A stretch of DNA of 64,000 nucleotides from Cryptomeria japonica. Lineage: Eukaryota; Streptophyta; Pinopsida; Cupressales; Cupressaceae. Below, in pieces: positions 46,951 to 59,493 of this stretch; position 1 is the stretch's first letter, and each line of letters starts with the position of its first letter. Under the pieces are notes generated by a model. That model was not told the origin of the DNA and did not search any database. It saw only the letters and a program-made list of their open reading frames with translations. The stretch is taken from the NCBI RefSeq assembly GCF_030272615.1, contig NC_081412.1:543574335-543638334 (forward strand), in the 5' to 3' direction. Made by a program: the position numbers and the translations under genes.

Positions 46951-49481
46951 TGTTAGACATAATGTACCACTAAGAGGGGGTGAATCAATGGTTCTCAAAC
47001 TTTTCCCTTCAGCTATCCTATGTGAGTATACTAGTTACCTTACTAAAGCCAAGAGATCCTACCAGTATGATAAGGAAAGATTACTCAATGCACTCACACA
47101 TAAAGGGGACATCACATAACACCATCATGTATGAGGAAAACCCAAGATGGGAAAAAACTCAGTTAGAAAAGCTGCTATAATCTACTACTCCAATCCAACC
47201 TCACAATGAAACTCTTATTACAATGTTTAGGGCACCAGCCCAAGGAGCACCAACCCAAGGAGCTACAATCCCTACACTGAGGTACAACTCAGTGAATATA
47301 AAATCATATTTTGATACCAAAGTTATCTTCTTGTTACCAAATAACTTTACAACTCTCAAGTATGTCTCTCCACTAGTTTTTCTCTCTATAGATCTCTATC
47401 AGTTCTCTATTCACCTTTTCTTTGTTGCACCTTGCTCTCTACTGCACTCTTGTCAGTTTAGGCTCTTCTCCTTCTCTATCGGTTCTTCTCTCTATCGATT
47501 CTCTCTTCTCTCAGTAACTTTGTTTCTCTACACTAGTACTATCATCTATCGGTTCAATGCTTGTCTTCTTTGCAATCTTTTGCAACCCTTCTCTATTGAT
47601 TTGGCCACTATCGGTTCACTTCTCTGTCAGACTCAATGGCTAACTGCCAGTAGCTTCAATGATACCGATTGAACCCTTCAACCAGATTCTCCCTCACTCT
47701 CAATCTCTTCTCTAATACTCATTGAGAACTTGACTGATTTCACTCCTTCAGCACCAATACTCTCTCATCTAGTGACAACCTACAATGATTTTGTCTCGCA
47801 TATTTATAAACTGGTTTTCCTACCAAAAGCCAATTCAAATTTTGGGTGGTTAGGGTTTCCTCATTGACCTTGAAATAAACCAAATCCAATCAAATCTCAC
47901 GAGATCTGATCACCTTGATTGATAAACTATAACTCATCAATCAATCTTGCCATTGTCATGCCTTCCTAATCACACCTTCTATTTTTAACAATTTTCTTTT
48001 AACCTATTGATGGATATCTTGGTCGATCACCAAGAATGACTTCACGGTTTCCTGCACCTACCTTGATCTTCTCAATCAATTTGAGATGGATCTTTGTTGT
48101 CCTCCTGACCTTGAGCCGCAAACCTTTGTTGTGCATCCTGTGAATCTCACAGTCAACATAAATGTCAACCTGTCACCATCTACCTCACTGCTTGATACTT
48201 CACCGAATCAACATGCCAACCTGTGTATGCATGCCACTTCAACTCCACATGGCCTCTATGTCAGCATCCACCTTTGCTAGATCATCTATGTCAGTATGGA
48301 TATAATCACCAACCAACTCCATTATCAGGTTCATTACCGACTTATGAACCCTGTCGGTTAAACCCTTGACTGATCTTTCATCAACCTTGCACCTCTCTTC
48401 TCTTCTGGTTGATCACACAACTGGTCAGCACACTTGCTAGCCTAACTTATGAACATGTTCATCAGATGGGACTCTTATGCATCTGCACTTTGATACATTA
48501 CTGATGGATATACATACCGGTAATCACCTTGATGACACAATGTCATCAACCTTCAACTGTTCCCATCTTCATTCTGACAATGTCCTATGTCTGTAGCTTC
48601 TCTGCCTTTCCTTATTATTCATCAGCCTGGACCATATCTCAACCAGTTTGTCAAGGTGACAAACCCATCACACTTCATTTATCCCAACAACTCATCATAC
48701 CTTTGCTATCAGTCTAGTGCATAACCTTGATTTCAAGCACTTTAGGCATCCTAGTGTTTCACCTGTGCATCTGGTGTGAGCCTTCAAACACCTACCTTTA
48801 ACTCTTCTGTCTTATCTCACCAAACTATGATGCATACTTTGCATAATAGGAGATAAGCTCCACTTATCGGTGGCAGTGGATCCTTGTCATCTCCATCCTT
48901 CAATGCACTCATGTCGCTTCCTTGTTTGTGCAACATATCTTCAAATAGGCACATGTGATCCGATGTGAGGCACACTCATTGTCAGTCATCTCTTCACATG
49001 GTGATTGTATCTTTATCTAGTGGGAGTCTTGTTGTTTTGCATCCACACAACATACCAGTAACCTATACATCCTTCTCCTCCTATATTGATGTGATTTAGG
49101 TAACATTCTGCCTCTTCATCACAATCAACATCCAAGCATCTTGTTGACCCTGCTTGTACACTGGTCATAAGATTTTCGGTTGGCAACAACTCACTGTCAA
49201 CACATCACTTACCAGCTAACACCTTTTCCTTACCAGTGATGGACTGTACCGGTAACCTGTTCATCTCTTCAGCACAAGTCAAACACTGACTTATATACCT
49301 ATGACTCAAAAGGTCATTCTACTGAAAGGCATTCTCTTTCTTACCTTTCCAATGTTCTGCATCACAAGGTGATATCAAAGACATCACATACTATATGCAT
49401 CCATGAAAGTGTAGCACATACATCTTTTATATTGGTAGCCATCCTATACTGATTGACATCAATGACAATAGAATACCAAAA
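46951..49481 (-). repeat. Element B 5' LTR
   Basis: Partner of 41152-43570. In element orientation it starts TTTTGGTATTC (49481) and ends GTCTAACA (46951). It is followed on the right by the target duplicate ATCTC and then by element A's gag. Confidence 0.87.
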
Positions 49482-49486
49482 ATCTC

Positions 49487-50610
49487 AAGGTGAGAATCCG
49501 ATTTGATGGCAGCAGTGATGCCTTGGACAAAATGTTGAAAAAGAAAAATCATGCCAAGAACACTGAAGGATTAGGAAGTGGTGCTGGTGAATGCTCCATG
49601 AACAATAATATCCCTCACAATGACATTATGTTTTCCCCCTCAAATGGATATAACAAGGGACATACCTTCTTAGTGAGAGATGCTCCCAGGAAGAAGGTTG
49701 ATCTAACCACAATGGGTGAAGACATGGAGACAAGGATGAACACTGGTGTTGTAAGAAGGAGAAATAATGTTGATCCCAAAGGAAAAAGGAAGATGGGAGA
49801 AGATAGCTTCATCAGAAGGAGGAACATGAGAAGACAACAAAGAAGACTTCCTACCGGTAGAGGACAATAAAATGCTACTACCCACCAGACAAAACAAGTG
49901 AGGGAAAATAATAGATAGATGGAAGAGCTGTAGAGAATGAAAAACCCATGATCCATCCCTAAACAAGAATAAATGGAGATACTAAACCGGTAAGATCTCT
50001 CCATGCATGGTAGAATAGATTTGTAAGTTATAAACCTTTCTTCTCTAGTTATTGTTTTGCATGTAATAGTTATGGCAATAGGGCAAAATAATGTAGAAAG
50101 GGATCTAGAAGGAACAATCTAGGATCTCATAGATATCATGCATATGAAAAAAATGCATCAAGGAGTAGACACATGCATATCCCCTCTCCCGGTTATGCAA
50201 ATAGTGTTTGTTATAACTGCAATGGATCTAGCCATAGAAGTTATGAATGCAGGAAGAAGAACTCACAGTCCGATGATAACCAGAGGAACAACCATGCTCA
50301 TAATAGTAGTAGTTATAGAAGATATGAGCAACAAAGACCTACATGGAACCAAAGGAGAAATGTCCCGATAGGATCAAGAGGTACACTGGTTCCAATTGTC
50401 AGTCACAACAACATGACCAGAAGAAGATGGTCAAACTGAGATGTTAGAAGGTTCCCCAATCATGAGGTTGGAATGGATGTTGTGTGCTACTATAGAACTA
50501 CTTTTGGTTATGTAGAAAAACCCTGAAATATAAGAACCAATCAGCAAAAGAAGGTAAGACCTACTCCCAAGATTCAAATCAAGAAGAAGAATGAGACCAT
50601 GCTGGTATGA
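49487..50610 (+). pseudogene. Element A gag, C-terminal part with intact zinc knuckle
   Basis: The protein resumes with VRIRFDGSSDALDKMLKKKN and AKNTEGLGSGAG, matching B's gag. A basic block NMRRQQRRLPTGRGQ follows. The zinc knuckle CYNCNGSSHRSYEC (50209-50250) is a perfect CX2CX4HX4C. The tail reads WNQRRNVPIGSRGTLVPIV and FPNHEVGMDVVCYY before the frame fades near TGA 50608. The knuckle would bind element RNA. No protease motif follows. Confidence 0.82.
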
Positions 50611-51795
50611 AGGAACAAGCAAGAAGATGCAACCTTGGACCGACACTGTACATTCTATGCACAGGTGATATCTCCTCAGACTTAAAGGAGATGCAGAATC
50701 TTAGGGGGAGTAGTACACTGTTCATATCATTCACCCCCTCAGTGAAAGAGGACACATGGAAGAACAAGTTATTGTCGGTATGAAAGAAGAAAATAAGAAG
50801 ATAAGTGTGTGTAGTGGCTTCCTTGGCTACACAACTATAGATGAAAGATGGATCACTACTACATGTGGAAATGGATGACAAATTAACAATTGGAATTAGA
50901 TGCAAAGTGACACAAAATGTCAGGAGTTACAAGAAGGTGCTTCAGTAGAGATGATGGACTGGTACAGGAAATCGATAGGTGCAGGATGTTACTAGTATAA
51001 ATGTTAATGGGTACTTGTAGGTTATGTAAGACAATGAGGTTCGAGATCATTGCATTAGCCCCGATAGCATGGAATGAGGAATTTATGTCTCAGGTGGTAT
51101 TGGAAAAAACCTAAATGACATATGTTGGCCCAGTTGTTGATCATTAGGCTTGCATATTTTTGGGCTAACCGGTTTGATTTATGGCATGATGATGACATTG
51201 TATGGCTTTGTGCACTTCCATGATCATGTCATAGGCTATGGTGGAAATAATGGAGCTGAAAGATCATAAGATGATCACATATGCACAGCTCAACCAGTAT
51301 AAGGTAAAGCTTGGAGCTCCTATTTTGAGCCTGACAGGAAATGAGGACCTAAGATGTGTGACTTAGGGGGAGATCAAGGGTTTTATAATACTAAACTAAC
51401 ATGATTGAACTTGTGGGTGTACTGGCTTCCTCAAGTGCAGATGATGGAAATTGTTGTAGGAATACCCAGGAGAATTTCATGATTAGTATTCATAGCACAA
51501 TCATATTTGATTCTAAAGATAGAATGGGATCAGATGAGGGATGATGCAGTTTGACCAAGAGGTGAGCAGTATTCACTAACACATCCTTCAACAATTGGTA
51601 TCAGATTAGTATGCTCAATTGGTTTTATTTGATGGTCAAGTCCCTCCATCTCAAGTATTGTTACTTGAGAAGATATAATAATTGGTATCAAAGGAGGAGA
51701 TGCATCTGGTAAAGAAAAGAGGGATAAATTTTTTTGTCAGTGCCCAGTACATACAAGGAGGAGTGAACCCTTGACAATGCCCTTTTCCATTTTTG
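50611..51795 (+). other. Element A 3' untranslated region
   Basis: No coding domain is visible. A purine tract TTAGGGGGAGTAGTAC lies at about 50701-50716 and another TTAGGGGGAGATCAAGG at about 51364-51380, both polypurine-like. The rest is unremarkable. Confidence 0.6.
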
Positions 51796-51929
51796 TCAAA
51801 GGGAGAGAGAGTTTTTGTAGTATGTTGCATACTACATATGTGAGAATCCATGGATCACACAAAGGGGGAGAGAGATTATGTAGTATGTCAGATACTACAT
51901 GTGTTGACATCAATGCCAAAGGGGGAGAT
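51796..51929 (+). other. Element A polypurine tract region with two hairpins
   Basis: Three tracts, CAAAGGGAGAGAGAG (51798), CAAAGGGGGAGAGAG (51860) and CCAAAGGGGGAGAT (51916-51929), alternate with two perfect 9-bp hairpins. These are TGTAGTATG/CATACTACA (51816-51836, loop TTG) and ATGTAGTAT/ATACTACAT (51878-51900, loop GTCAG). The last tract abuts the LTR and is the likely plus-strand primer. Confidence 0.85.
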
Positions 51930-53675
51930 TGTTGGCATTGTGTTGTCATTGATGTCAACCGGTATAGGTTGGCTATCGGTATAAGAGATGTATGTGCAGT
52001 ACTATCATTGATGCATACTAGATGTTATGTCTTTGATATCACCTAGCTTAGCAGGCCACTAGTAAGGGAGAGAATATCATTCAGTATAATTACCATTGGA
52101 GTCACTGGTACACAAGTTAGTGTGTGACTTGTGTTGAAGATATGGACAAGAGCCTGGTATGATATAACAATCGGTAAATGAAGACATATGCAAGGGTGAA
52201 AGATGTTTGTCGGTTTATTATGATGAAGAGGGGGAATGTTATTTAAATCACATCAACATAGGAGGAGAAGCATGTACAGGTCATCGGTATGTTGTGTGGA
52301 TGCAAAATAGGAGGAATCCCACCAGATAAATATGCAATCACCATTTGAAGAGATGACTAATAGTGAGTGTGCCCTAGCTGAATCACATGCACCTATTTGA
52401 AGATATGCTACTAAAATAGGGAAGCCACATTGCTGCATTACAAGATGCAGATGATAAGGATCCACTCCCACCGGTTAAGTGGAGCTAATCTCCTATTACA
52501 CAAAGTATGCATCTTAGTTCTGTGAGATACAATAGAAGTAGAAGGCAGGTATTTGAAGGCTCACATCGGATCTACCGGTGAATCACATAGATTCCTCAAG
52601 CGCATGAAATTAGGGCTATGCACTGGATCGACAAAGAAGGCATGATAAGTTGTTGGGATAGATGAAGAGTGATGGGTTTGTCATCTTGACAAACTGGTTG
52701 AGATATGGTTCGAACTGATGATGAGGAAGGAAAGGCTGAGCAGTTGTAGATAGAGAGAGTGTGCAACTGGTATGTAGATGTCTCAAATGGAAAAAGTTTA
52801 AGGTTGATGACATGGTGTCATCAAGGGGTTTACTGGCAAGTATGTCCACTCATAATGTGGATAAAGTGCAGATGCAGAAGACTACCATCTGATGAAGATG
52901 TGCATAAGGTAAGTTAGAAAGAGTGCTCATCAGTTGAGTGTTCCACCAGAGGAGAAGTAGAGTGCAATGTGATGCCAGAATGGTTAGGGTATAACCAGTA
53001 GGGCTAGTAAGTAGGTAGATGAACTCGTTAATGGAGTTAGTTAGTGATCCTATCTAGAGCGACACAGATGACCTAGCAAAGGTGGATGTTGAAATATGGC
53101 CACGTGGAGGTGAAGTGGCATGCATGCATAGGTTGGCATGTTGAGTCGATGAAGTGTTAGGCAACGATGTAGATGGTGATAGGTAGACATTTATGTTGAC
53201 TGCGTGATTCACAGGATGCGCAGTAGAGGTTTGCGGGTTGAGGACAACCAAAAACAAAGATCTAGCATAGACTGGTTGACCAGATCAAGGCATGTGAAGG
53301 GAACCACAAAATCATTCTTGGTGATCGACCAAGAAATCCGCTAACCAGTTAAAAGTAGATTGCTAAAAATAGAAGGTGTGCTCAGGAAGACATGGCAATG
53401 GTGGGATTGATTGATGAGTTACAGTTCATCAATCTAGGTGATCAGATTGGATGAGATCTAATTGTCTTTGGTTTACCTCGAGGTTGATGAGGAAACCCTA
53501 ATCGCCTGAAATTTGAATTGGTTTTTGGTGGGAAAACTAGGTTATAAATATGCAAGCCAAAATTGATGAAGGCTGCAACTGGATGAGAGGCTATTGCTGC
53601 TGAAGAAGAAAGTGTTGCTGCATGTGAGAAGAAATTAGTAAGTGCTCAATGCATATCAAAGGAGAGATTGAGGTT
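51930..53675 (+). repeat. Element A 3' LTR, left part
   Basis: Starts TGTTGGCATTGTGTTGTC and follows 37682-39390 closely. Element C is inserted at AGGTT (53671-53675, against AGGGT at 61503-61507). Confidence 0.9.
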
Positions 53676-54892
53676 TGTAGCATCCTAAAATTGTGACACT
53701 TGCAATTTCAACCGCATTTGGGTCTTCACGATGGTGATGCAACACGAAACCTAAATGGAGACCCCAAAACCTGTTTATGACATCAAAAATTGCATTTTCT
53801 TGCACCTTGGCCTGATCCTCCTTGCATCCTATTGTCCCGGGAGGTGGAACCAGAGCGCCCAGCGCCCTGGTCCCCCAGGACCATGGCGCCCAACGCCCTG
53901 GTCCCTGGCCCTATTTTGGGCCCAGTCTCTTATGGCGCTTTGGGTCTTTTAGTTTGCAAATTGGAAAATATTGTTTCCTGGTCGGCCTAAGGTCGGAAAA
54001 ATCAGTCTATCAACCCTAATTGACAAGTATATAAACTACATTTCCTCTCCGATTTTAGAAGATGGAAAAAGGCGGAAGTGATACTCAAATATTCAAACAT
54101 TCAAGCATTCCTTCAAGCAATTGATCATTCTAAGTCTCCATTCAAGGCTAAGTGTTGCATTCAAGACAAGGATTCAACCATTGAAGAGGAGATCACATAC
54201 AACATACAACATACAACATACAACAACATCTACACCTTCGCATGTAAGAATACAAACATTCTTACAACAAGGTACTAGTACTTGTTTTACATTACAATCA
54301 TTTACATTTACAACATTTCTCATTTCTTGGTTAATTCCAAAACCGGGGTTTGACCTAAGGGCAAACCCCTAATCCCTAACCCCCCAATCGTCTTCGCTTT
54401 TCTGTGTGTAGGTTGTAGGTACGCGGCTGAAATTGAAGATCTGGAATCCTTGTGCAGAGACGAATAGATCCCCCTTCGTTTTGCAGATTTTTCGGAGGAC
54501 CGTGTGCATGCCGGGTGCCATCGTCCCATCAACTTTCGCTCAAATTTGCAGGACAGTGACGTTTCGACATTTTACTACTAATTCTAGGTCCGCAGCTTCA
54601 TCCTATATCCCTATCTTAGTTTATAAGTGGATCTTTCTCACTTTTCATGCATTCCTAGCTTAATCCTCCTATCCATATTCTTTACAAAAGAGGGTAGCCT
54701 TGCTGTCTTAACCCTTGAAACTCATTTAGAATCCAATCTTGCATTGAGTGGGATTGGATCTTGTGGTTTTCAACCCCTCTTTTGAATGTAAAGTCTCTCC
54801 TAAGTGAAAACCGACAATCCTAAGTGATCCCCTTTCCCCTTTGGAGTGGTGGAGGGAACACTTAGGGTTCGTTCGTGATTTTCTGCTTTACA
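53676..54892 (+). repeat. Element C 5' LTR
   Basis: Starts TGTAGCATCCTAAAATTG and ends TGCTTTACA. It has a GC-rich block of two CGCCCTGGTCC units (53851-53910), TATATAAAC at 54028-54036 and an ACAACAT microsatellite near 54199-54230. The mismatches I see to the right LTR in the first 200 bases are all transitions. Confidence 0.93.
54028..54036 (+). promoter_or_regulatory. Probable TATA box in element C LTR
   Basis: AAGTATATAAACTAC occurs here and at 60622-60630 in the right LTR, about 350-385 bases into the LTR. Confidence 0.6.
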
Positions 54893-56163
54893 TTTTGGTG
54901 AACCTGACGTGAACATCCTTTCTGATTATTCATGGTTGGATCTGAAAATTGGATGCCTTGATTACATTTCCATGTTTGATCTTTTGCAAATTTTAGAGGT
55001 TAATTGCATAAAAAACCCTAAATTTTCTTTTTAGTAATTGAGCTTGTGAAATGTGTAATTGTTAATGCTTGTTTCAGATCTACCCTTCTATTGCAAATTA
55101 TAAATTCATATTTGTCCTTTAATTTTGAAAATTAAGTGGTTAAGTGTCAAAACCCTAATTTTTAAAACCCTCTTGATTCAACCTTTGACTGACAATTTCA
55201 CTGATCAAAACATCTCCAAATCAGCTGTAACTTTGGATTCCGCAATAGAATCATAATATCTTTCATCCCTGAAAATTTGGAAAAAATTTGTGAGGACCGT
55301 GTGCACCCCGAGCGCCATCGTCCCCGACATTTTTTCCAAAATTTTGGGAGCTAGATCTTACTGTATTTTTCTACTAAAATCCAGAATTTTGGCTGATTTT
55401 ATCAATTACAACACTTTCAAAATTAAAGTCAAAGTTGGTCTAGTGATTGCTTGGATTGAGGCTTCTAATCATTCAAAAATTGTTGAAATTGAAATTTTGT
55501 GTCAAAATTGTGTTCTTACTGTCCTAAATCTAAAAGGTGTGTCGGCATTCATTCAAAATTTCAGTGCTTTATTCAAATTTTTGCAATTTGTGACTTTTGA
55601 AATTAAGTGTTTAATTACATCAACTTTGATTTCCGCTTTCGAAATTGAATTTTGCGTGAAATTGAGTCAACTTTTAAATTTCAAAACTTGCATTGCTCTT
55701 AACATTCCCTCTAAAATCATAAAATTCAAAATTTTAGTTTCCCTCTCTTTTTCAAAATTCAAATTTTGCATTTTTCGACAATCTGGGTAGGGTTCAATTT
55801 TGAGATTGCAACTTTAATTTGGCCTATCTATAGATCGTAAAATCACTCAATTTTTTCAGATTAGCTTTAAAATCATCATAACTTTCATCCCTGCAAATTT
55901 CAAAAAAAGTTGCGAGGACCGTGTGCACTCCGAGCGCCACGGTCCCTGACATTTTTTCTGAAATTTCAGGAGATTGTCGTGATTGCATTTAACAGCTTAA
56001 ATCTAGGAGATTGGCTGATTTTACTGAAATTTGCTACCTCTAAAATTCAAAATATTCTCTCCCTCTCTAGTGCATGAGTTTTACAACAATAAGCCCTACT
56101 TACACTATTCCCGTTAGATGAAGCCTTAGAATTAAGTCTTTCCAAGGTTTAATTACTGAGGAG
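54893..56163 (+). other. Element C leader with primer site and duplicated hairpin block
   Basis: The LTR is followed by TTTTGGTGAACCTGACGTG, where TGGTGAACC could pair with a tRNA 3' end, though I cannot name the tRNA. A block of about 90 bp occurs twice (55260-55350 and 55880-55975). Each copy carries GGACCGTGTGCAC and GAGCGCCA(T/C)(C/G)GTCC. In the second copy GGACCGTG (55916-55923) pairs perfectly with CACGGTCC (55938-55945). An open stretch at 55290-55790 looks like composition, not a gene. Confidence 0.65.
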
Positions 56164-57960
56164 ATGGAACCTAATTTGAATAGCCTTTTTAATGAGGACA
56201 TGGGTAATTCCTCTAATCCTCTTAATGATGAAGAAGCTCTCCATGAGGTTTCTGTAGAACAACTTTCGAAATTGGATAACCAATTTGACGATTTTCGACA
56301 ATGGATATCTCAAGAATACCCCGATAGTCAAGCTTTTCCTTTAATTGAGGGGCTAAAACATATGCTTCAAAGTGATAAGAATGGAATTGATATTTTGCTT
56401 GGTATTGCACACATTGTGGATTCAAATGTGATGCCTATGAAGAGTTGTGCCGAAACTTTAGGTTATACACAACCTCCTACTCAAGTCAATCATTCTATTC
56501 CTTTGACAACTTCTATTGCTAGCATACCTATCTTTACATCAAACATAATGACTACTTCTATACAAAACATTCCACCTATGATCACCAGTCATGGGGGCAA
56601 TCCTTCCTCTTCAATTAACCCTCTTCCTTCATTCAATCCGACTTCTTCATTCATTCCTTCAATGAGTGTCCCTATTACATCTCCACAAATGAACATGACG
56701 CAAGGGGGCAATTCATTCAACCATTCCATTCCTCCTTGTAGTGTTCCTTTTTTCCAATCTTCTCCTATGACTAACTATCATAGTGTCCCGCCACCCTACT
56801 CTTTACCTTCTTTCAATAACATAACACCTCCATCTCAATCTAACACATCTAATATGGATTCTTCGACTGAAGCGACCATTAACAATCTTGCACAAACTAT
56901 CTCTTCCTTGCAGCAACAAATTGCCTCTATGAATCAATCTAAGTTTAGTGTGCCCACATTTGATGTTGCGAGTCCACTTTCTCTTGACATTGTTCGAGCT
57001 ATCCCTCCTAAACATGTTGAAATCCCGCATTTGGAGCTTTATAATGGTAAAGGTGATCCTCTAACACATGTTAAGACTTTTCAAACAATATGTACTGATT
57101 TTGCTTATGACCAAAGGTTGCTTGCAAAACTGTTTACTAGAACATTAAGAGATAAAGCCCTACAATGGTATTGCTCATTGCCTTCTTATTCTATTACTTC
57201 TTTCGAACAACTTGCAAATGCTTTTATTCAACAATTTCAAAACAATATAAGTCCTTAAGTTACTTTGATTGATTTAATGCATTGTAAACAAGGTGTTAAA
57301 GAAAAAGTGACTGATTTCATTGGTAGATATAAGCATTTGTATGCTCAAATCTCTTTTCCAGTGCCTGAAAATGATATTCAAAGAATCTTTATTTCTAATT
57401 TGCAAAAATATATTCGAGACAAACTCCTATTTTCTGAGTTTACTTCTTTCCAACAGTTGTGTGTAACTCTTCACAATTATCAACTGACTGTGAGTCAAAT
57501 GGAACAATCACATCCTATGGCTCCGAGTGATAAGGGTGATAGTAGTCAACAACCATTTGGGAAGTTTAAACCGAACAGAGAGTCCATTAAATTCAATGAA
57601 AACATCATCAACAACAATGTGAATGCAGCATCAGGTGTGCCTCCTATTTCTAAATTTTTCAAGAAAGAAAGAAAGTTTACTCCTTTGAATGAATCATTGC
57701 ATAGTATTATGAATAAGTTATTGGAACAAAATGTGCTTACTCTTCCCCCTATAAGGCAAATTGATCCTACAAAGATTAATTCACCCTATTTTGATAACAA
57801 ATCTTTTTGTCAATTTCATCGTCAACCTGGGCATGATACTGAAAAATGTTTTGCTTTAAAGGGTAAAATTCAAGATTTGATTGATAATAATACTATGTCT
57901 GTTTCTAGAGTGAATGATAAAGGCAACACATCTGTAGCTCCTCCTAACCAAAATCTTTAG
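56164..57960 (+). pseudogene. Element C gag (gypsy type)
   Basis: ATG 56164 opens MEPNLNSLFNEDMGNSSNPL. A Ser/Pro/Asn-rich region (residues 100-230) leads to a coiled-coil-like ATINNLAQTISSLQQQIASM. The Retrotrans_gag core reads HLELYNGKGDPLTHVKTFQT, LRDKALQWYCSLPSYSITSF and LANAFIQQFQNN. A TAA at 57256-57258 interrupts it. The knuckle is CQFHRQPGHDTEKC, a CX2HX4HX4C version common in Tat- and Athila-type gypsy gag. A TAG at 57958-57960 ends the second open stretch. The whole gag is in one frame. Confidence 0.88.
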
Positions 57961-59493
57961 ATTTTTACTGATCCATTACCTTCTCATACCTCTAATGCAA
58001 TTGAGACTAATGATTCCTCTTTCTCATCTGATGGTCTTGTGTCTATGACTCCGAATGTGATTAACTTTGTAGAGTAGCAAGAAAACCCTAAAGAACCTTC
58101 CATCACATTTGATTCTAGTGAAACTATCAGGGCACCTGATGGTCCTTTATATATAGTTGCAAAAGTCAAGAATACACCTTTCCGTGGAGTGCTTATTGAT
58201 CCTTCGTGCATGGTTAATGTTATTACTGAAGAATTTCTTTTTACTTTGCAATTGAATCAAGTGATCTATGACAAAACAGATGTGATTGTGAAATTATTTG
58301 ATGCATTTTCTTCTCCTGCAATTGGTTCTATTACATTACCTATTGAAATTCATAACAAATCCCTTGAGGTGAACTTTGCTATTATTCCTTCATCCGAACA
58401 ATTTCGTGTGAAGCTTGGCTATCCTTGGCTATCTTCCATGAAAGCTATTGCTTCTCCTGTTCATAAGTGTTTGAAATTTCCCCATAATGGTGAAGTTGTT
58501 ACTGTCAATCATAGTCTCTTTAAACCAGCTGAAAGAACTTCTAGCATTCCTATTGATTATTTTTGGCCTAAACAATTCCAATCTCTTCCACCATGAAGTG
58601 ATCATCTTTTCAAATCTTATCAAAAGTGGAAAACAGATATGATCCTATCTCTAAGTGAACCTAGAACACCCAAACTTGATATTCCTATCGTTCTTGAGAA
58701 GGAATTTCTTCCTTTGAAAGATAAAACTAATGTCTTTCATGAAGAAGATTCCCAACCCATTCCCATGGATGTGATTATGTCAATGTCTAATAAACTTTCT
58801 AAAAGTAGACCTATACCTCCTCATCATGATGGACTTGGTCTTCTTCCTAAACCAAATATTCCTCCTTTATACGGAGCAGTTCCTCCTCCTTCTTTTTATA
58901 GAGAGAAGAGACCTTCCTCTTCTCCTATTATCCAGCCTAAGAGACCACAACCTAAACACCCAAGTGATAAGGATGAGAACATTCCTCCTCCTCAATCTTC
59001 TCAACTTCCTACTAAGACTAGACGAAATCGTTCTACATGTGAACACCGATGAAAGCATCGTCTTAGAGCTCAGGCAGCTGCTTCTCAAACTTCACAATCT
59101 CCAAGAACACCTTCAACAAGCATTATTCCATTTTCTCCAAAATCTCCTAAACATAAGATGCATGATGGTCTTGACCCTGTGCGAGTTAAAGATCCTATTT
59201 TTATAAATCTTCATATAGATGAAAATGTTATTCATGATGAAAATGTTACTTCTCTTGCTTCTGATAGTGAATATGAACTTGTTGATATTGATAACCATCT
59301 ATCTAACGAATTTTCTAAAGCACTTATCCTAGCTCCTAGACAAGAACAACGTGGCTTGGAACATGAACATAGCCCTTGTTTGGATCTTGTGATAGCTCCA
59401 TTTGTTGTGTTGGATGTTCCTCCTCTAGCGTGTTCCCTGCCTTCCCGAAACATTGATCAGCAAGATCGGGGGGTAGATGACGTGCTAGACTAG
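57961..59493 (+). pseudogene. Element C protease and proline-rich C-terminus
   Basis: In the same frame as gag, GPLYIVAKVKNTPFRGVLID and PSCMVNVITEEF form the gypsy aspartic protease, with the D-T/S-G triad altered to D-P-S. KLGYPWLSSMKAIASPVHKC and LKFPHNGEVVTV are its conserved C-terminal blocks. A charged, proline-rich tail follows (PPQSSQLPTKTRRNR, SPRTPSTSIIPFSPKSPKHK) and an acidic end (SDSEYELVDIDNHL). Stops lie at 58075, 58594 and 59050, and the natural end is TAG 59491-59493. No RT begins where one would be expected. Confidence 0.85.

Larger units (their letters stand above)
41152..49481 (-). mobile_element. Element B, minus-strand relative of A inserted in A's gag
   Basis: B is 8.3 kb with LTRs at 41152-43570 and 46951-49481 and a 3.4-kb internal region holding only gag. 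It shares gag, hairpins, purine tracts and LTR sequence with A and lies in opposite orientation. Because its left LTR faces A's left LTR across about 0.9 kb, the two form a very long inverted repeat. Confidence 0.87.

Noticed and set aside
53755-54663. Short open frames in element C LTRs (also 60318-61268)
   Set aside because: They overlap in several frames, fall inside LTRs and include the GC-rich hairpin unit; no domain is seen.
55290-55790. Separate 166-residue gene in the element C leader
   Set aside because: The frame is Phe/Ile/Lys-rich from AT-rich sequence, has no domain and lies in a leader with duplicated non-coding blocks.
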